Shown piece after piece: positions 1 through 11,775 of a stretch of DNA of 64,000 nt (position 1 is its first letter; every line of letters begins with the position of its first letter). The translations under genes were made by a program, and so were the position numbers. The stretch lies in the NCBI GenBank assembly GCA_963693085.1, contig OY856410.1:1327490304-1327554303 (forward strand). The letters run 5' to 3'. The notes under the pieces are model-generated. The model did no database searches, was not told the origin of the DNA, and saw nothing but the letters and a program-made list of their open reading frames with translations. Source of the stretch: Alisma plantago-aquatica (taxonomy: Eukaryota > Streptophyta > Magnoliopsida > Alismatales > Alismataceae).

Positions 1-2348
1 AAACCTACTCTGGTCACTACACAATCTTTGGTCATCACCTCTAGGTCTATAGGGTGCCAGTACTTTTGGGGTCATCCTCTTCCCTTATGCATCCAGAGAG
101 TGCCCTACTCATCTGCCGTTTGGTTCCCATGAGTTCATGAAGGTGATCAATCTCCTAACCCATGTCCCTCAGACAATGATAGTTGTTACCTCCCGACCCT
201 ATGGTCATGTGCACTAGGGAATTGGGCAACTCCCACTTTCATCAGTCTCATCCCCACCTGACCCTACGATAGACTTAAGATTCTATTATAGTACATGTCC
301 AACTTAGAACCTTTCCCAAGCCTTCATCATCTCTCTATGCATTCATGGGTTGACTTTCATCCTTTCATAGGGGTCATGGTGACCTGCCTTCCTTGGTCAG
401 GTCCCATACCGGTTACCTCCATGGTAACTCATCCACATGCACTTAGCGATGGATATCTATGGGTTTACAGGTTCATTCTCATACCATGTACTTTTCACTT
501 AGCTTCTTAAGATCCTATGAGACCTCTTTAGGTTACTTTAAAACCACCAAGAATGGTATACACCCTACAATAGGGTCTCTCTCCAAGGATGGGAGGAACT
601 CCATCTTGACAAGAAGGTCACAAATGTGCTTAGGTCTAGCATGCTTAACCCTAGCAAGCTACTAAGGCACAAGAAGACCACCTACTAAACCATGTTAGGT
701 CATACTTGTTCTCTTTCCTCAACATTGAATCAAGATCATACCTTCCTATGTCATCAACTTATCTGTGAGGGGTTCATCAAACATACCTTAAACTTAAGGG
801 GGTTTCCTTTTCCTCTGAACATAAGGAGTACCATGCTCAAATCCCTTCATGAGCATCAGGTACACCACTTCCCCTCTTAGGCCTAGGAACCCTGATTCAC
901 TTTTGGGTGTCCAACTACATGTTCAACTTTTAACCACGAATCAAGAATGTATAAGGCATGACATGCACTTCCTGTCATCCTTCTACTCGAGCAACACTTC
1001 AGAGTTGAGTCCTCCTCAAGGACAACCAACAAGGTACAAGGCCTCACAACCTGTTACTAAACCCAGATCTAAGAAACTCTCCTTCCTATCTCAGAAGGTG
1101 AAGCACATAGGTACCAGAAGCCTCATCCTCTCTCTAGGGTTTGGTTTCTCTAAAGGCAATCGAGACACCACCAGCCTCCAGGGATCAAACATGAGGCAAC
1201 CACTATCATCCACTTAGGTCGCATCATCCTCAACTCCCCACTTTTCCTCATATCTTGGAGTATAGGCTTTCAACCTTCTTGTATGAGTCGTGTTCCCTTT
1301 CTCTAGATCCAACCCTACAACCAACCTTACTATCGGAGGTCCTCTTTTCCTGAAGGATCAAGCTCACAAGCATACCCCTACCTGATGAAGCTTATGTTTG
1401 ATCAAGGTTATCCATAGCACTATATGCTTTTCTCATAAGCTATCCTTCATACTCTCCTGGCCAAGGTTTCAACCTATTGCTCACACTACTAATGTACTCT
1501 GGGTGCCTACTATGCCATGCTCATATAAGCTCATAGGGTTTCCATAGGTTCTTCTCTAACCTCATCAAATAATGAGCTATCCTTCACTCTAACGTGCACG
1601 ACCCTTCACAGGGTTGAGTTGCCAAGGGTACTAGCTCGTCCAACCTCTCATGGCTCATATGGCATCCAAAGGCATGCCCACACACCTGGTCTATTGTGAC
1701 ATCTAACTCATCATGTCATCTCTCTCTAACCACCACTTATGGTTAGGGTTAACATCATCCTCAGAGGATGAGTCAGGTCTCTACTTATAATGGAGATCTC
1801 TACCTCCAAGACTAACTCTCTTTATGTATCCTCCTGACAAGAAGGTCTAGCCTCAGGTCTCTCCGGAGGGCAATGACAACTCATGTAATACAACCTAAGC
1901 ATGTATCTATTCTTTAGTTTACGCTTAATCTATTAAGCTTATGTCCATGACATCTTATTTACATGTTTTTCATTAATTTGGTGGAGGATTCCTTAGACCT
2001 TATTAACCTTACACATACCTCAAGAGGGTGAGGAGAAGAGAGAAAACCCTAATCCTTAAGGTCCTTATCCGAATTTGAGTTGAGAAGGGATGAACAAGAT
2101 GAGAGAGTCCTAAAGGTATCTTACTTTGAGTCATATCCTAAGACATCGGCCAGGCAGTCACACAATCTGAGAGTCCTTGTATTCCGACTAGCGGTACGAA
2201 GGAAAATATTGCCAGCCCCTAGACGTGATCCTTTTCTAGACACCTCAGTCTTTCAGACAATCCTCTAATAACGCCCTCGGTTCTATGGAATTTGTAAAAT
2301 TTAATAAATATTAAAGATTAAGTGAGGAACCTAGGCTCTAATACCAAA
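1..2348 (-). mobile_element. Internal region of gypsy element E1 (partial)
   Basis: This stretch aligns along its whole length with 24664-27048, the right half of the internal region of element E2, so it is the 5' half of an E-family internal domain read on the minus strand. It ends exactly at a primer-binding site next to the LTR at 2349. No reading frame is longer than about 120 codons and I recognise no Gag or RT domain. The element runs off the left edge, so its integrase half and other LTR are not visible. E-family assignment is sure; the coding content of this half is unknown. Confidence 0.85.
2330..2347 (-). promoter_or_regulatory. Primer-binding site of E1 (initiator Met tRNA type)
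   Basis: On the minus strand this reads TTGGTATTAGAGCCTAGG. It matches the plant initiator-Met primer site TGGTATCAGAGC with one change and lies one base from the LTR edge. It fixes the element's orientation as minus. Confidence 0.85.
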
Positions 2349-4289
2349 TGTAATGACCCCGCCTCTCGGTAACCCCCAATTAAGGGAGACAAGAAGGTTA
2401 GAGACTATCCCAATTAACAAGATCAAAGGTTCGATAAATAATCAATATCAATTATTAAATTCTACCAACTATACTGAAAAATGGTAAAAATAAAAACTTT
2501 GCATACCTTTTGAAAACTTGGATCTCTAAACTTCTATCCACATATGAATTCTACTCTAACTAATCCTCCTTGTATTTTAATTCATGTATTTCACAATATG
2601 ACGATTTACTTTTTGTCCTTTTTGCTTGTACCTAAAATGCCGACAAACAAAATGTCGGTCAGCATAAAGCTGGTATGTGGGGGAAACAAAAATCATGTAA
2701 CTATGATAACAACGTAATCAGTCAATTATGATTTAAACAAACAACTTTACGTTTTACGCATAACTACTCAATCCCTACATACCCTAGCCTCTGCACTGTC
2801 CCTGCAGTGGACCTTGATGCTACCTTCCTTATGGTAGATCCCCATTAAACCTCTCATGATCCCACCTAGCAGGTGAACCAGTTTCTAGGGTTGAGTCACA
2901 TGGCACTACCCGTAGGTATCCCACTCCTTAACTCATAGCATGCTAAAGATTCTCATGGCACTACACGTGGGTAGCCCAATTTCTAACAAACGATAACCTA
3001 TACCTTGCTCTAGGTTACCCCTTTTAGCCTTTGCAAAGCCACAAAGGTGGACCATGATCTGAGCAAGTCATGTATGCACATTTATAGTGATAATCATAGT
3101 CACTTTATAGTTTTATGAAATAAATAGACATCCAACTGTTATTTCCAAGCAACCGATAAAACATTCAGGAATCGTCATGAAAACTAGAGCGATTATTCAA
3201 AAGTGTAACCACATACCTGTCAGGATGATGTGAGACAGAAATAATCCAATCAACAATAGGCAAGCAAGCATTCAATAAGATCCTAAAACATGCATACAAT
3301 TTCCTTTTATTACTCAGGTCATCAAGATCTATTAAACCTAGCTCGCCTACTAGGGTTTCTAGTTCACTTTTAGGGTTTCCATTGCAATTAGGGTTTCCCT
3401 TCATTTTTACTATTTAAAATCCTAATTTTATACCATTACTCATAAACCATAATTATCTCATCTATTCTTCAACATTAAGGTTATCATAACAACATATAAC
3501 CCTATTTTTGGATTAAAGGCACCATTAACCATTAATTAAGTTCATTAAGCGTCTTTTACATTAAAGCTACTATTTTTATCCTTTTAATCCATGGCAAGAT
3601 CATTATGCTCATTTATCATCAATTCATAGTTCATTATGGTCTAAGTCGCATATGAACTCTATTTGTTATTAATTTCACATTAAAACCCTAGTTTTCAAAT
3701 TAAGGGTTTTCATCCATAGTTAGGATATTTTATACTTGAAAGAGCTTAGAACCATCATTTAACAACATATTTTCACATTATTCAAAATAAATATGATCTT
3801 CTCCTCTTTTACCCTAAGTTAGGGTTTCTAGCTGCTTAATCGTTCATAATTGGTGTAAAATCCTAAGCCATGTGATAATTCATCTACATCAGGTTCAAGT
3901 TCATCATTAACATTTCAACATGTTGTTATTACTTAATTTCATCAATTAAGTATCATGAATTTAACCATTAACTTTAATTAGGGTTCCTAACATGATTTCA
4001 AAGCACTTTCCATTAATTTAGCATACTTTTGCAAATAGGAACAAAATCAGATTCTAAAGTATTTTTATTGCGTTCTAAGCATTCTCCTGATCAATTTTCA
4101 TATTTTGCATATTACCATTGGAGCTACCAATCTTTAGTTATGATTTATGCAAGAAAATATACCTTTCGGCCAATGAGAGAGCGCCACATCGTCAATCTCA
4201 TGCAACGTTGCTTGGCTTTGGAAACATAATGGATTGTCCAATTTACCCTTGTGTAAGTTACTAGTTTAGCAAGGCCCGGAGGGGTATTT

Positions 4290-4850
4290 CCATCAAATGT
4301 CGCCTTCAGTCGTCTCCCACCTCGCGTGACCTAGTTTCCGCTACAGCAAGGTCAAGATGTAGCCCTGTCGCCCTCCTTCCAGCCTTCGACGGCCACCCAA
4401 GTGCCTCCCTTGCCTCTTTCGTGCCCCACGTAGGCGAGGGTGCCTTGATACGTGGCCAGGATGGCCGGAAACCAACCCAGCTGGTCGGTGGCCATAACCA
4501 ACCTGCATCCAACCTGTAGCCAACTAGAGGCGGCTTGTGGAGGTGTCTCCTCCCGTTCCCAAGGCCCGAGGGGCACTGGCGACCTGTGCCCTACCTCCGT
4601 CGCCCTCTGTTGTGCCCGTGGAGGTTCCAAGTGGTGGCTGAGGCGGAGGGGATCGGGCTGGACAAATCTGCAACCTACATCCATGGTGCAACCCTCCTGT
4701 CGATGTAGCTGCTTAAGCGAGAGTCCAGGGAGGATGTTCGATCAACCTCGGACGTGGTGTGAACATCAGGCCACCCTCCAGACCTCTCCATGGCCTTCCG
4801 TTCGCTCCAGGGTTACTCTAGCCTCACGATTAGGGTTTGGGGAAAGAAGA
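4290..4850 (-). other. GC-rich leader island in E1 LTR
   Basis: This GC- and CpG-rich block of about 560 bp sits inside an otherwise AT-rich LTR. In sense it lies just downstream of the TATA box and a pyrimidine-rich tract (4848-4880 in plus coordinates), so it would be transcribed leader. The E2 and E4 LTRs have islands at the same place, but their sequence does not align by eye with this one. Open frames of 68-156 codons run through it on both strands, as expected for GC-rich DNA. Confidence 0.6.
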
Positions 4851-4913
4851 AGGAGGGAGAAAGAAGAGAAGGATATGTGGAATTCTTATGAACTCGACCC
4901 TTGGCTCTACCCC

Positions 4914-4923
4914 TTTATATAGG
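4914..4923 (-). promoter_or_regulatory. TATA box of E1 LTR
   Basis: The minus strand reads CCTATATAAA. The same position in the other E-family LTRs carries CCTATATAAG (21751-21760 and 29413-29422) or CTATAAAAGG (63721-63731), always upstream of a CT-rich tract. This is the likely core promoter of the retroelement. Confidence 0.65.
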
Positions 4924-5886
4924 GGTGGGAAAACAAAGCCCTAGGTCGGGTATCCATGAGATCTTAGTCTCTTTCCTACTAGGAAAGTATATTCCTACAT
5001 GAATAAGCAATCTTCTCTCTCTTTCTTATCTCCTTAATATTCCTTTGATATTCTTCATTCCATGGATGATTATCAATACAAAAATATTCTCCCTTATGCT
5101 TGACTTTTAATCCATAAGCACAAAATTATATTTTCTTAAGTAGAAAATACTTTCTTTTTAACAATATCACAAAATTCATTAATAATGTATCACATTATCC
5201 TTTTATTTTGCAATTTTGGTATGTTCTCTTTCTTTCCTCTTTATTGGGGCTCCTTGGACCCCAAAAAATTCAAAGATTTCGAAATTCCTTTTCAAGGATA
5301 TTTATTACCCTTCTAGATGCATCTATATGCATTATTTTTCATTATCATGTTTATTTCTTGTTAAAATATCTCTTTTTGAGGATTTCTCTTTATTTCTCTT
5401 TTATTTTCCTCATTGGTATTCCTTTTATCATTAGAAATCCTTAAGATACGAAATTCCACCAAGGATAACTCAATTATACCGCTTTTCACTTATTTCTAAT
5501 ATTTTATCATTATTTTCAAGTTCTTTCTTAATAAAGAAATATTTAATTGATCTTTTCTTTTATTATTGCACTCTCTATGAAACTTTGGACTCCTCGGAAC
5601 CCAAGGAACGCAAGAGGCATGAAATCCCTCTTTGGATTTGCCTTCTAGAGGTTTCCACATTTTTCTCTTCTCTATTTTGTTATTTACTCAATAATGGAGT
5701 TTCTTTTGTCTTTTCCTTGTCATTGGGCCCAATAGCCAATAAAGCCCACAACACAATCATCAAGGCTATTGTAAACGAAATCCATTTATTCCAAACAAAT
5801 TATATCATTATTTGTTCAAATATCTTTAATATGAGAAATTACATTTCTCACCAAGAGAACCCAAAAATTGGGGTTGTAACACATGG

Positions 5887-8734
5887 GTTTATCCACTTGT
5901 GGACCTTAGGGATGGGACATTACCTGCAAGACAATCTGCTCCCAAAGATGTCCTAGTCGAAGTAACCAAGAATGAGAAAGTGTGCATCGACAATCAACAT
6001 GTTTTTATATCTTTGAGATTTGACACTTTTTTTTTCAAAGCACTAGAGGCTATTGAACTTCTCAAGAGCGTTCAAGATGTTATACATAGTTATGTAATGA
6101 ACCCCAAGTTCATGGATGTGGTATCTCAGAGGATTGGTTTTACTATTAAAAAAATAGTTGGTGACACAACTTGTTGCATGTCATTCTTTTGTCTCGATGT
6201 AATTTAATATTTTGTGAAATCATCTCTACCGCATTGTTCTTTAATCTATACCAAAGTAACAAAATGAGAATCAAGATCCATTCTATCACATTATAAGCTT
6301 TCAAATTAGGGAATTATATCGAGAGTGGGTTGTAATATCTCCAATTTGGTGATTCTTTATAATTTATTTTCACATGTGGGTTTGACAATAAAATCTTAGA
6401 GTGATGTTTTGAAGATTTATTATCAATGGCATTTTACTTGAAGATGAACTATATCGATATACAAAATTAGTAGTCAAGAGGGAGATTTTGATAATAAACT
6501 TACAAAGAAATTATTTATGAACAGTGGATTTTGATCTTGAGTTTTAACAAGTGTGGAAAGTTATTCATCCTATCTCTTCAATCATATGACAGAAAGGGGT
6601 TCCATCCTTATAATGGCATTGTTATTCCTTCAATCCATCATCATAAATTATATTCAATATTTATAATATCAAATCTAAACAGGAAAAGTTAAATGTCTAA
6701 ATTTTGTTACTAAAAAATCTATGCTAGCATCTTATAAGTTGACACACATCCCTATGCTGCAAACCCTGATCACTTACTCGAATTCCATAGCTTCATTAAT
6801 GCCTATAATTTCTCTTAACAATTCTCTCACTGTCACTCACATACATATGAAACACTCACCAAATTCACATCCCTCATCATTCTCTTTTTCTCTCTCCCTA
6901 GACCCTTCTTTCCTAGTCACTAGGCACCTATTACATGTAAACTAATACACATAAATACATAACATGTTGACATGTGTATTAAATTACAGATATTGTGTAT
7001 TAAAGTGGTAAGGCTTTGAACGTCAGAAGAGAGTGAAGAGATCTAGAGATTTAACATGTGCTGATAAAAAACACCCCAATACGTAAAGCTTAAAAAGTTT
7101 CGTTTGTCGGAATAGAGAGTGAAGTTACTTATAATGATGTTAAAGTCGTGCAATTTTATTCAAATTTATATATGTTTATGATAGTCTCTATCATTATCAA
7201 AAAGGGAGATCAAATCACCAATATTCCTGTAACTAAAATAGGATATCATAAGGTGTTCATCTAAAATGTGTAAGGTAGGGAGGGGGGACTTAAGTTCCTA
7301 GATAATTATGCCATGACTCATATCTTTTGTGTGGATTGTAGTAAATTAGGAAAAGTAAAGGAATCTCCCTGTACACATAATTGAATTGGAAGAAAAGAGT
7401 CATTGGTTTGAAGGTGAAACCCAATAGAAAACCCTACATGTACAAAGAACAATTCTACTTCGTATTGAGATCCTCTTTAGCTAGTTTTATGAGAGAGATT
7501 GGGGCCTTAGAGGAACCTGAGAATTCTCCCTTCCCAAACCCTATAGGAAAAGTGAGAAAACCCCAATATTTTTAAATAATTTAATTTGAACACTCATTGA
7601 GAAAATGAATTCATCATAGAGTGGAAACTTTCTCTTTATTCAATGCATATCCCCTCTATCACTACCTTGCTATGTTTCTTAGAAATACCTTCAATATCAT
7701 GTATTTGTTTTTTATAATTAATAAGGTGTAACAAGTTTTTACATTTAATTTGATGTATGACTTAAGTTTCTCATACATTGTAAACAACCCTATTTCATCC
7801 CCTTTGGAGAAAACATTTAATCATCATTGTACCCTCAAGCTATCTTGGCTACGTAGAGAATGCAATTACACATCCAACTGTCCAAATTTTAATGGAACTT
7901 AGAGATTGGAAGAGTGAGTTATTTCCTTTAAGTTGTGGCCTTAAAAACCCTTTTACAAATCATTTTACCTTTTCTTTTGAAGATGGATTGGCATATATAG
8001 CCCAAGAGGATGCGCAACCCACTTTCTTTTATACATACTCACCAACCACTCTATCTCCCAGGATCTCGTGTGCATTGTCAGATCAGTGTACCACAAATCA
8101 ATTTTGAATCTGATGGTTGTGGGACCTTCGTCCACCTTGGCTCACCCCCAGTAGTGAATATTCTCTTCAGATCACCTCTTCTACTTGCCAAGCACTCTTC
8201 TCCCTCTCTCTCATGGCACCTTGAACCCCCTTTTGATTGCCCAACCCATGCATGTCTCCAACGGGACAAAAGGGTAGCTGGGTAGGATAAGTGATGTGTT
8301 GGCATCCCCATTTCACCCCACCTTCATTGGTCGCCAACCATCTTTCAACCCTAAAAGCACTTCCACACAGCCACACTACCTATAAAAGCCAACTCCCAAT
8401 CCACCAAGTTCCCCTCTTCATTCACATCTCACTCGCCGACCTAAAAGCCCTTTCAACTCGCCCGAGCATTACAACCACCACTTGCACTAGGATAGGGAAG
8501 CCCTAGCTCAAGGTGGGAGATGAAGCGTTGGGCGTTAGATGCGACACTAAGGGCCCAGATAGCCTCTTACCTGCACCCTCTCACATCCTATCCCACATTT
8601 TCTCTCTCTCTCTCAAACCTTTTTGTTCTCACTCTCTCTCTCTCCTCGATGCAAGCATCGCGTAGCAAATCACAAGTTTGCATGAGACCCCTTAGACTCA
8701 CATGTCCTTGTTGACTCAAGGTCATTTAGGTCAA
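5887..8734. other. Unassigned AT-rich stretch
   Basis: No gene is recognised. The longest frame (5899-6207, plus, 102 codons) and the frame at 7381-7575 match no family I know. Two purine tracts resemble copia polypurine tracts on the plus strand: GTCAAGAGGGAGA near 6474 and ATCAAAAAGGGAGATC near 7197. They could be 3' ends of decayed copia elements, but no LTR pair was found. At 8380-8388 TATAAAAG is followed by a C-rich, then CT-repeat stretch (8401-8645), which resembles a plus-strand LTR promoter and leader. Confidence 0.4.
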
Positions 8735-9059
8735 TGTTGACTCATGTCTAAATTGACTAAACCCGTGTTTTGATGATGACTAACCATTCCACATATTGGT
8801 GTCTAATGTCTCTACTTGAGTCATTTCAGATTAGGTATAAACACACTCCAAATGCCCTAACTTTCTCATATCAAATTGGAGAAAAGACAAGTCAAAGTCA
8901 ATACAAGTGCACATTTTTTTAATATGATGTAAATCCATTAGAATCATGTTGTAAATCACTTGTAATGATTGTATGAATTCTAATTAAGCTTAGAAAAAAT
9001 CAAGAGCATTTAGATCGAATGTTTAAGTACTCAAAAGCCATTTTCCAAAATTCACATCA

Positions 9060-9300
9060 GACTATTCATCGGTCGAGTTCTGTGAGTTGCAAACTCGACT
9101 GATCCTGATTGGATCTTGAAAATGACTTTTGATCGATTGAGTTTACACTACATAGAACTCGACCGATGGAGTAACTGACCAATTAGATTTTCATTGATTG
9201 GTCGAGTTTCCCCAGGACAAACTTGACTGATGGTCTGAATATCAACTTTGTCTTTTACTCTATCGGTCGAGTTACCCTTATGGAAATTCGACAGATTGCA
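9060..9300. repeat. Array of GGTCGAGTT / AACTCGACC motifs
   Basis: Four direct/inverse pairs occur in 240 bp: TCGGTCGAGTT...AAACTCGACTGAT, GATTGAGTT...AACTCGACCGAT, TTGGTCGAGTT...AACTTGACTGAT and TCGGTCGAGTT...AATTCGACAGAT. Each pair could form an imperfect hairpin. A CAGTCGACAAT/GTCGACC version of the motif occurs in the LTRs of the separate copia element at 44704-52208. Confidence 0.7.
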
Positions 9301-9744
9301 CTGTACGGAAAAGTGTAGAAAAGTGCTTATAGCCGTTGTGGAGTTGTAACAAGTGAAAATATATCCATTGCAAGACAAAAAATGGCTAGTTTTCATTCTC
9401 AAGTGTTCCCAAAGGCTAAGAGGCATCCCCAGCTATAAATAGGACCCCTTGGGCTTCATTCCAAGGTTGAACATTCAATGCAAACTCTATGTGAGGTTCC
9501 TATTCTATAGTTGAGTGCTTCCTACAGCCTCCTCTCTCTCTCTAAGCTTAATCACTTGCTACATCCATTAGAGTGAGTAGGATATTTGTAAGAGAGCTAG
9601 TCCTACATGTATATCTTGTGAGGCTCTCACTTCCACCACCTCCCTTTCTCTCATTTCAATCATGAAGATGAAGGTTCTCTCTCTTGGCTAAGAGAGGTGA
9701 AGAAGAACAAGGGAAGGAGTCTCTTGGTGAAGATCAAGGCTCAA

Positions 9745-10005
9745 GACTTGGAGCTAGAGTGGGTAAGCCCTTGGTGAAGGCATAAGACTCCTTGCTCAAG
9801 TGGGCAAGTCCTTGGAGGAAGCTTGTCCAAGTGAAGGTGAAGTCAAAGGCGGAAGATCCAAGAAGAGTGGGTAATCCCTGCAAGGATAAAGACTTGTGCA
9901 AGGGTAGGTAAGTCCTTAGAAGAAGGCAGAAGGCTCCTTGCAAAGTGGGTAAGTCCTTGGTAAGGTTGAAGACTCTTTGTATTGGATAGGTAAGTCCTTT
10001 GGTGG
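9745..10005. repeat. Imperfect GTGGGTAAGTCCTTGG minisatellite
   Basis: A unit of about 40-50 bp centred on GTGGGTAAGTCCTTGG recurs five to six times with strong divergence, separated by AAG-rich stretches. It lies in the 3' third of the copia-type LTR. It explains the minus-strand frame there, which is repeat-derived and not a gene. Confidence 0.65.
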
Positions 10006-10325
10006 TCATGTATTATATCTCTTATAATGAATATAATGAAGATGCAAGGTTAAGAAATCCTAGAGGTTGACCTCTCTAGGTAGTGGACTGACTCACTTCT
10101 AGTTTGAAGTGTGGAACCACTCTAGAACAACTTGTCAATTGGTGTATGTTCAATCTCTCTCTCCCTTACGATGTATGTTTTAGTTATACACAAATTTCCT
10201 ATTTAGCAACCTTGTCTTGTGATATATCTTAAAGGTCTAATGAATTTTGTTTAAGTGCATTCAACTCTATTCACCCCCCTCTAGAGAATCTAATCACCCA
10301 TCTAGGATCCAACAATCCCTTCTCT

Positions 10326-10652
10326 TGTGAATGACTTTCCTAGGTTTCTAGGATCATATGTGCTAACTCTAATCTATGATCATTATCCAAGTCATCATCA
10401 TGTTCCTAATTCATCATCATGATACTTAGTATAATTGGAATTCCAAATCAGGTTGATGGGTCAAAGTATATTAAGTGTTTAGCAAGATTAAGATCAATAT
10501 CAAGATTACTCATATTCATTATAATCAAGATTGAATCCAGTAAAAAGATCTAGATCACTAATGATTCATTTTCAAGAGTAGATGATTCAAATATATTAGA
10601 TTAGGTTACAAGATAATCATCAGAGTCCAAATCTAGGGTTTTTAGCATTTAG
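10326..10652. repeat. 327-bp duplicate, copy 1 (of 12838-13164)
   Basis: All 327 bases align without gaps to 12838-13164 with only two differences that I could find, both C here and T there. The second copy is a central segment of the family F LTR at 11776-14641. This copy stands alone between the end of a copia LTR and unrelated sequence. The same segment in F (about 39870-40150) is far more diverged, so this duplication is recent and local. Confidence 0.9.
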
Positions 10653-10932
10653 CAACATTGCTAGTTATGATCTTAATTGTTTAAACATTGATGATAATCC
10701 AATCTCATGCTTCCCCTATTTCCTAATCAGATTAACCTTTATCATGTATCACCCGTAATGTGCATGGTTCACCTATACCTAGGGCATAATGTTGATACAT
10801 GGATTGCATTGAATAATTACATGCATGTTTAGAGCTTTGGAACTAAGACTAATTGAAACCTAGTCCTAGGTGAACACCAGCATAACCTAAATGGTGATTG
10901 TTCTATCAAAACCTTAATGACCTAATACCCCA

Positions 10933-10972
<40 letters not shown>

Positions 10973-11775
10973 CTGTTTGAGTTGGGTCTTCCCTAGGAAT
11001 CTTTCTTAAAGATGATAAACTACTCATAAATCACAAGGTACACTTACTATCTTCACCCTACTATGATATTGGCTTGTTTGTATGTATGTACTTATGAATG
11101 TTTTGTTAATTAGATACATGGATGACCTTTATTCCTATGGGTATTGCTCTAGTATTTGATTATACTATGTTGACACACCATGAAAATAATCAAGAAGTCC
11201 ATTACATTGTCTACTTGCCTGAATTCTAGAGGTAAGGGCACAAGCCATATTGAAACAAGATTACCTAATTGACTTTGGTGTTAAGATACTTTACGTAGAA
11301 ACATGGAGACATTAAGGATTTAACCCTCAAATGCCCCTCATTGACCTTCCATATGGGAGTCAGTCAAAGGCCTAATTTTGTAAAAATGGATAAGAAGCCT
11401 AAAACATGCTTTGTATTAAAGAATGTAATTTAAAGTATTTCTCACCTTATTTCTACTTTTTTGTTATTATAATGTTTCTGGCCAAGTAACTTTTATATCA
11501 CTCTTGAATTGTGCTCACATGTCTTTTTATAGCTTACTTCAAGATTTAGAATTAGTATATATCATTTATCAAATTTTTAGATGCCAAATTAAGGTCCGAT
11601 GCACTCTTAATCATCTACTCTATGAAATGTAACACACAAGGGGAATACTTTGACATGGACATGGGTACTTGTCTCTATCTACATAATGTATCTTTTTATA
11701 TATGTTAGTTTAGTTATTTCCTTTCCATATTTCCTACTTGTGAAGAATATTCTTGTGCCATTCTAGGGATGAATT
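10653..11775. other. Unassigned stretch with an AT microsatellite
   Basis: No gene or LTR is recognised. A 36-bp (AT)n run lies at 10935-10970. If the lone LTR at 11776 was once a 5' LTR on the minus strand, this would be internal sequence, but the expected PBS next to 11776 is not convincing. Confidence 0.4.

Larger units (their letters stand above)
2349..5881 (-). repeat. 5' LTR of gypsy element E1
   Basis: In plus coordinates this 3533-bp LTR starts TGTAATGACCCCGCCTC and ends GGGGTTGTAACA, so in sense it begins TGTTACAACCCC and ends GGTCATTACA (TG...CA). The same ends occur at 19385-22678 and 27049-30340, and the left end also at 61401. The candidate 5-bp target-site copy is catgg at 5882-5886; the other flank is outside the window. 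The LTR has an AT-rich body, a GC-rich island at 4290-4850 and a minus-strand TATA box at 4914-4923. All reading frames inside it are taken as chance frames. Confidence 0.9.
8735..10314 (+). repeat. Lone copia-type LTR
   Basis: The block begins about TGTTGACTCATG (an alternative start is 8709) and ends with the copia LTR signature CTATTCACCCCCCTCTAG followed by GGATCCAACA. No PBS follows 10314 and no matching 5-bp target copies are seen, so it is a solo or truncated LTR. Inside are a cluster of short inverted motifs (9060-9300) and an imperfect minisatellite (9745-10005). The right boundary is firm; the left one is a guess. Confidence 0.6.

Noticed and set aside
4452..4922. 156-codon plus frame in the E1 LTR
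   Set aside because: Antisense to the LTR promoter and leader, in a GC-rich island, with overlapping long frames on both strands. No family resemblance.
5899..6207. 102-codon plus frame after E1
   Set aside because: No recognised motif, no promoter or splice context, and surrounded by repeats. Kept only as part of an unassigned stretch.
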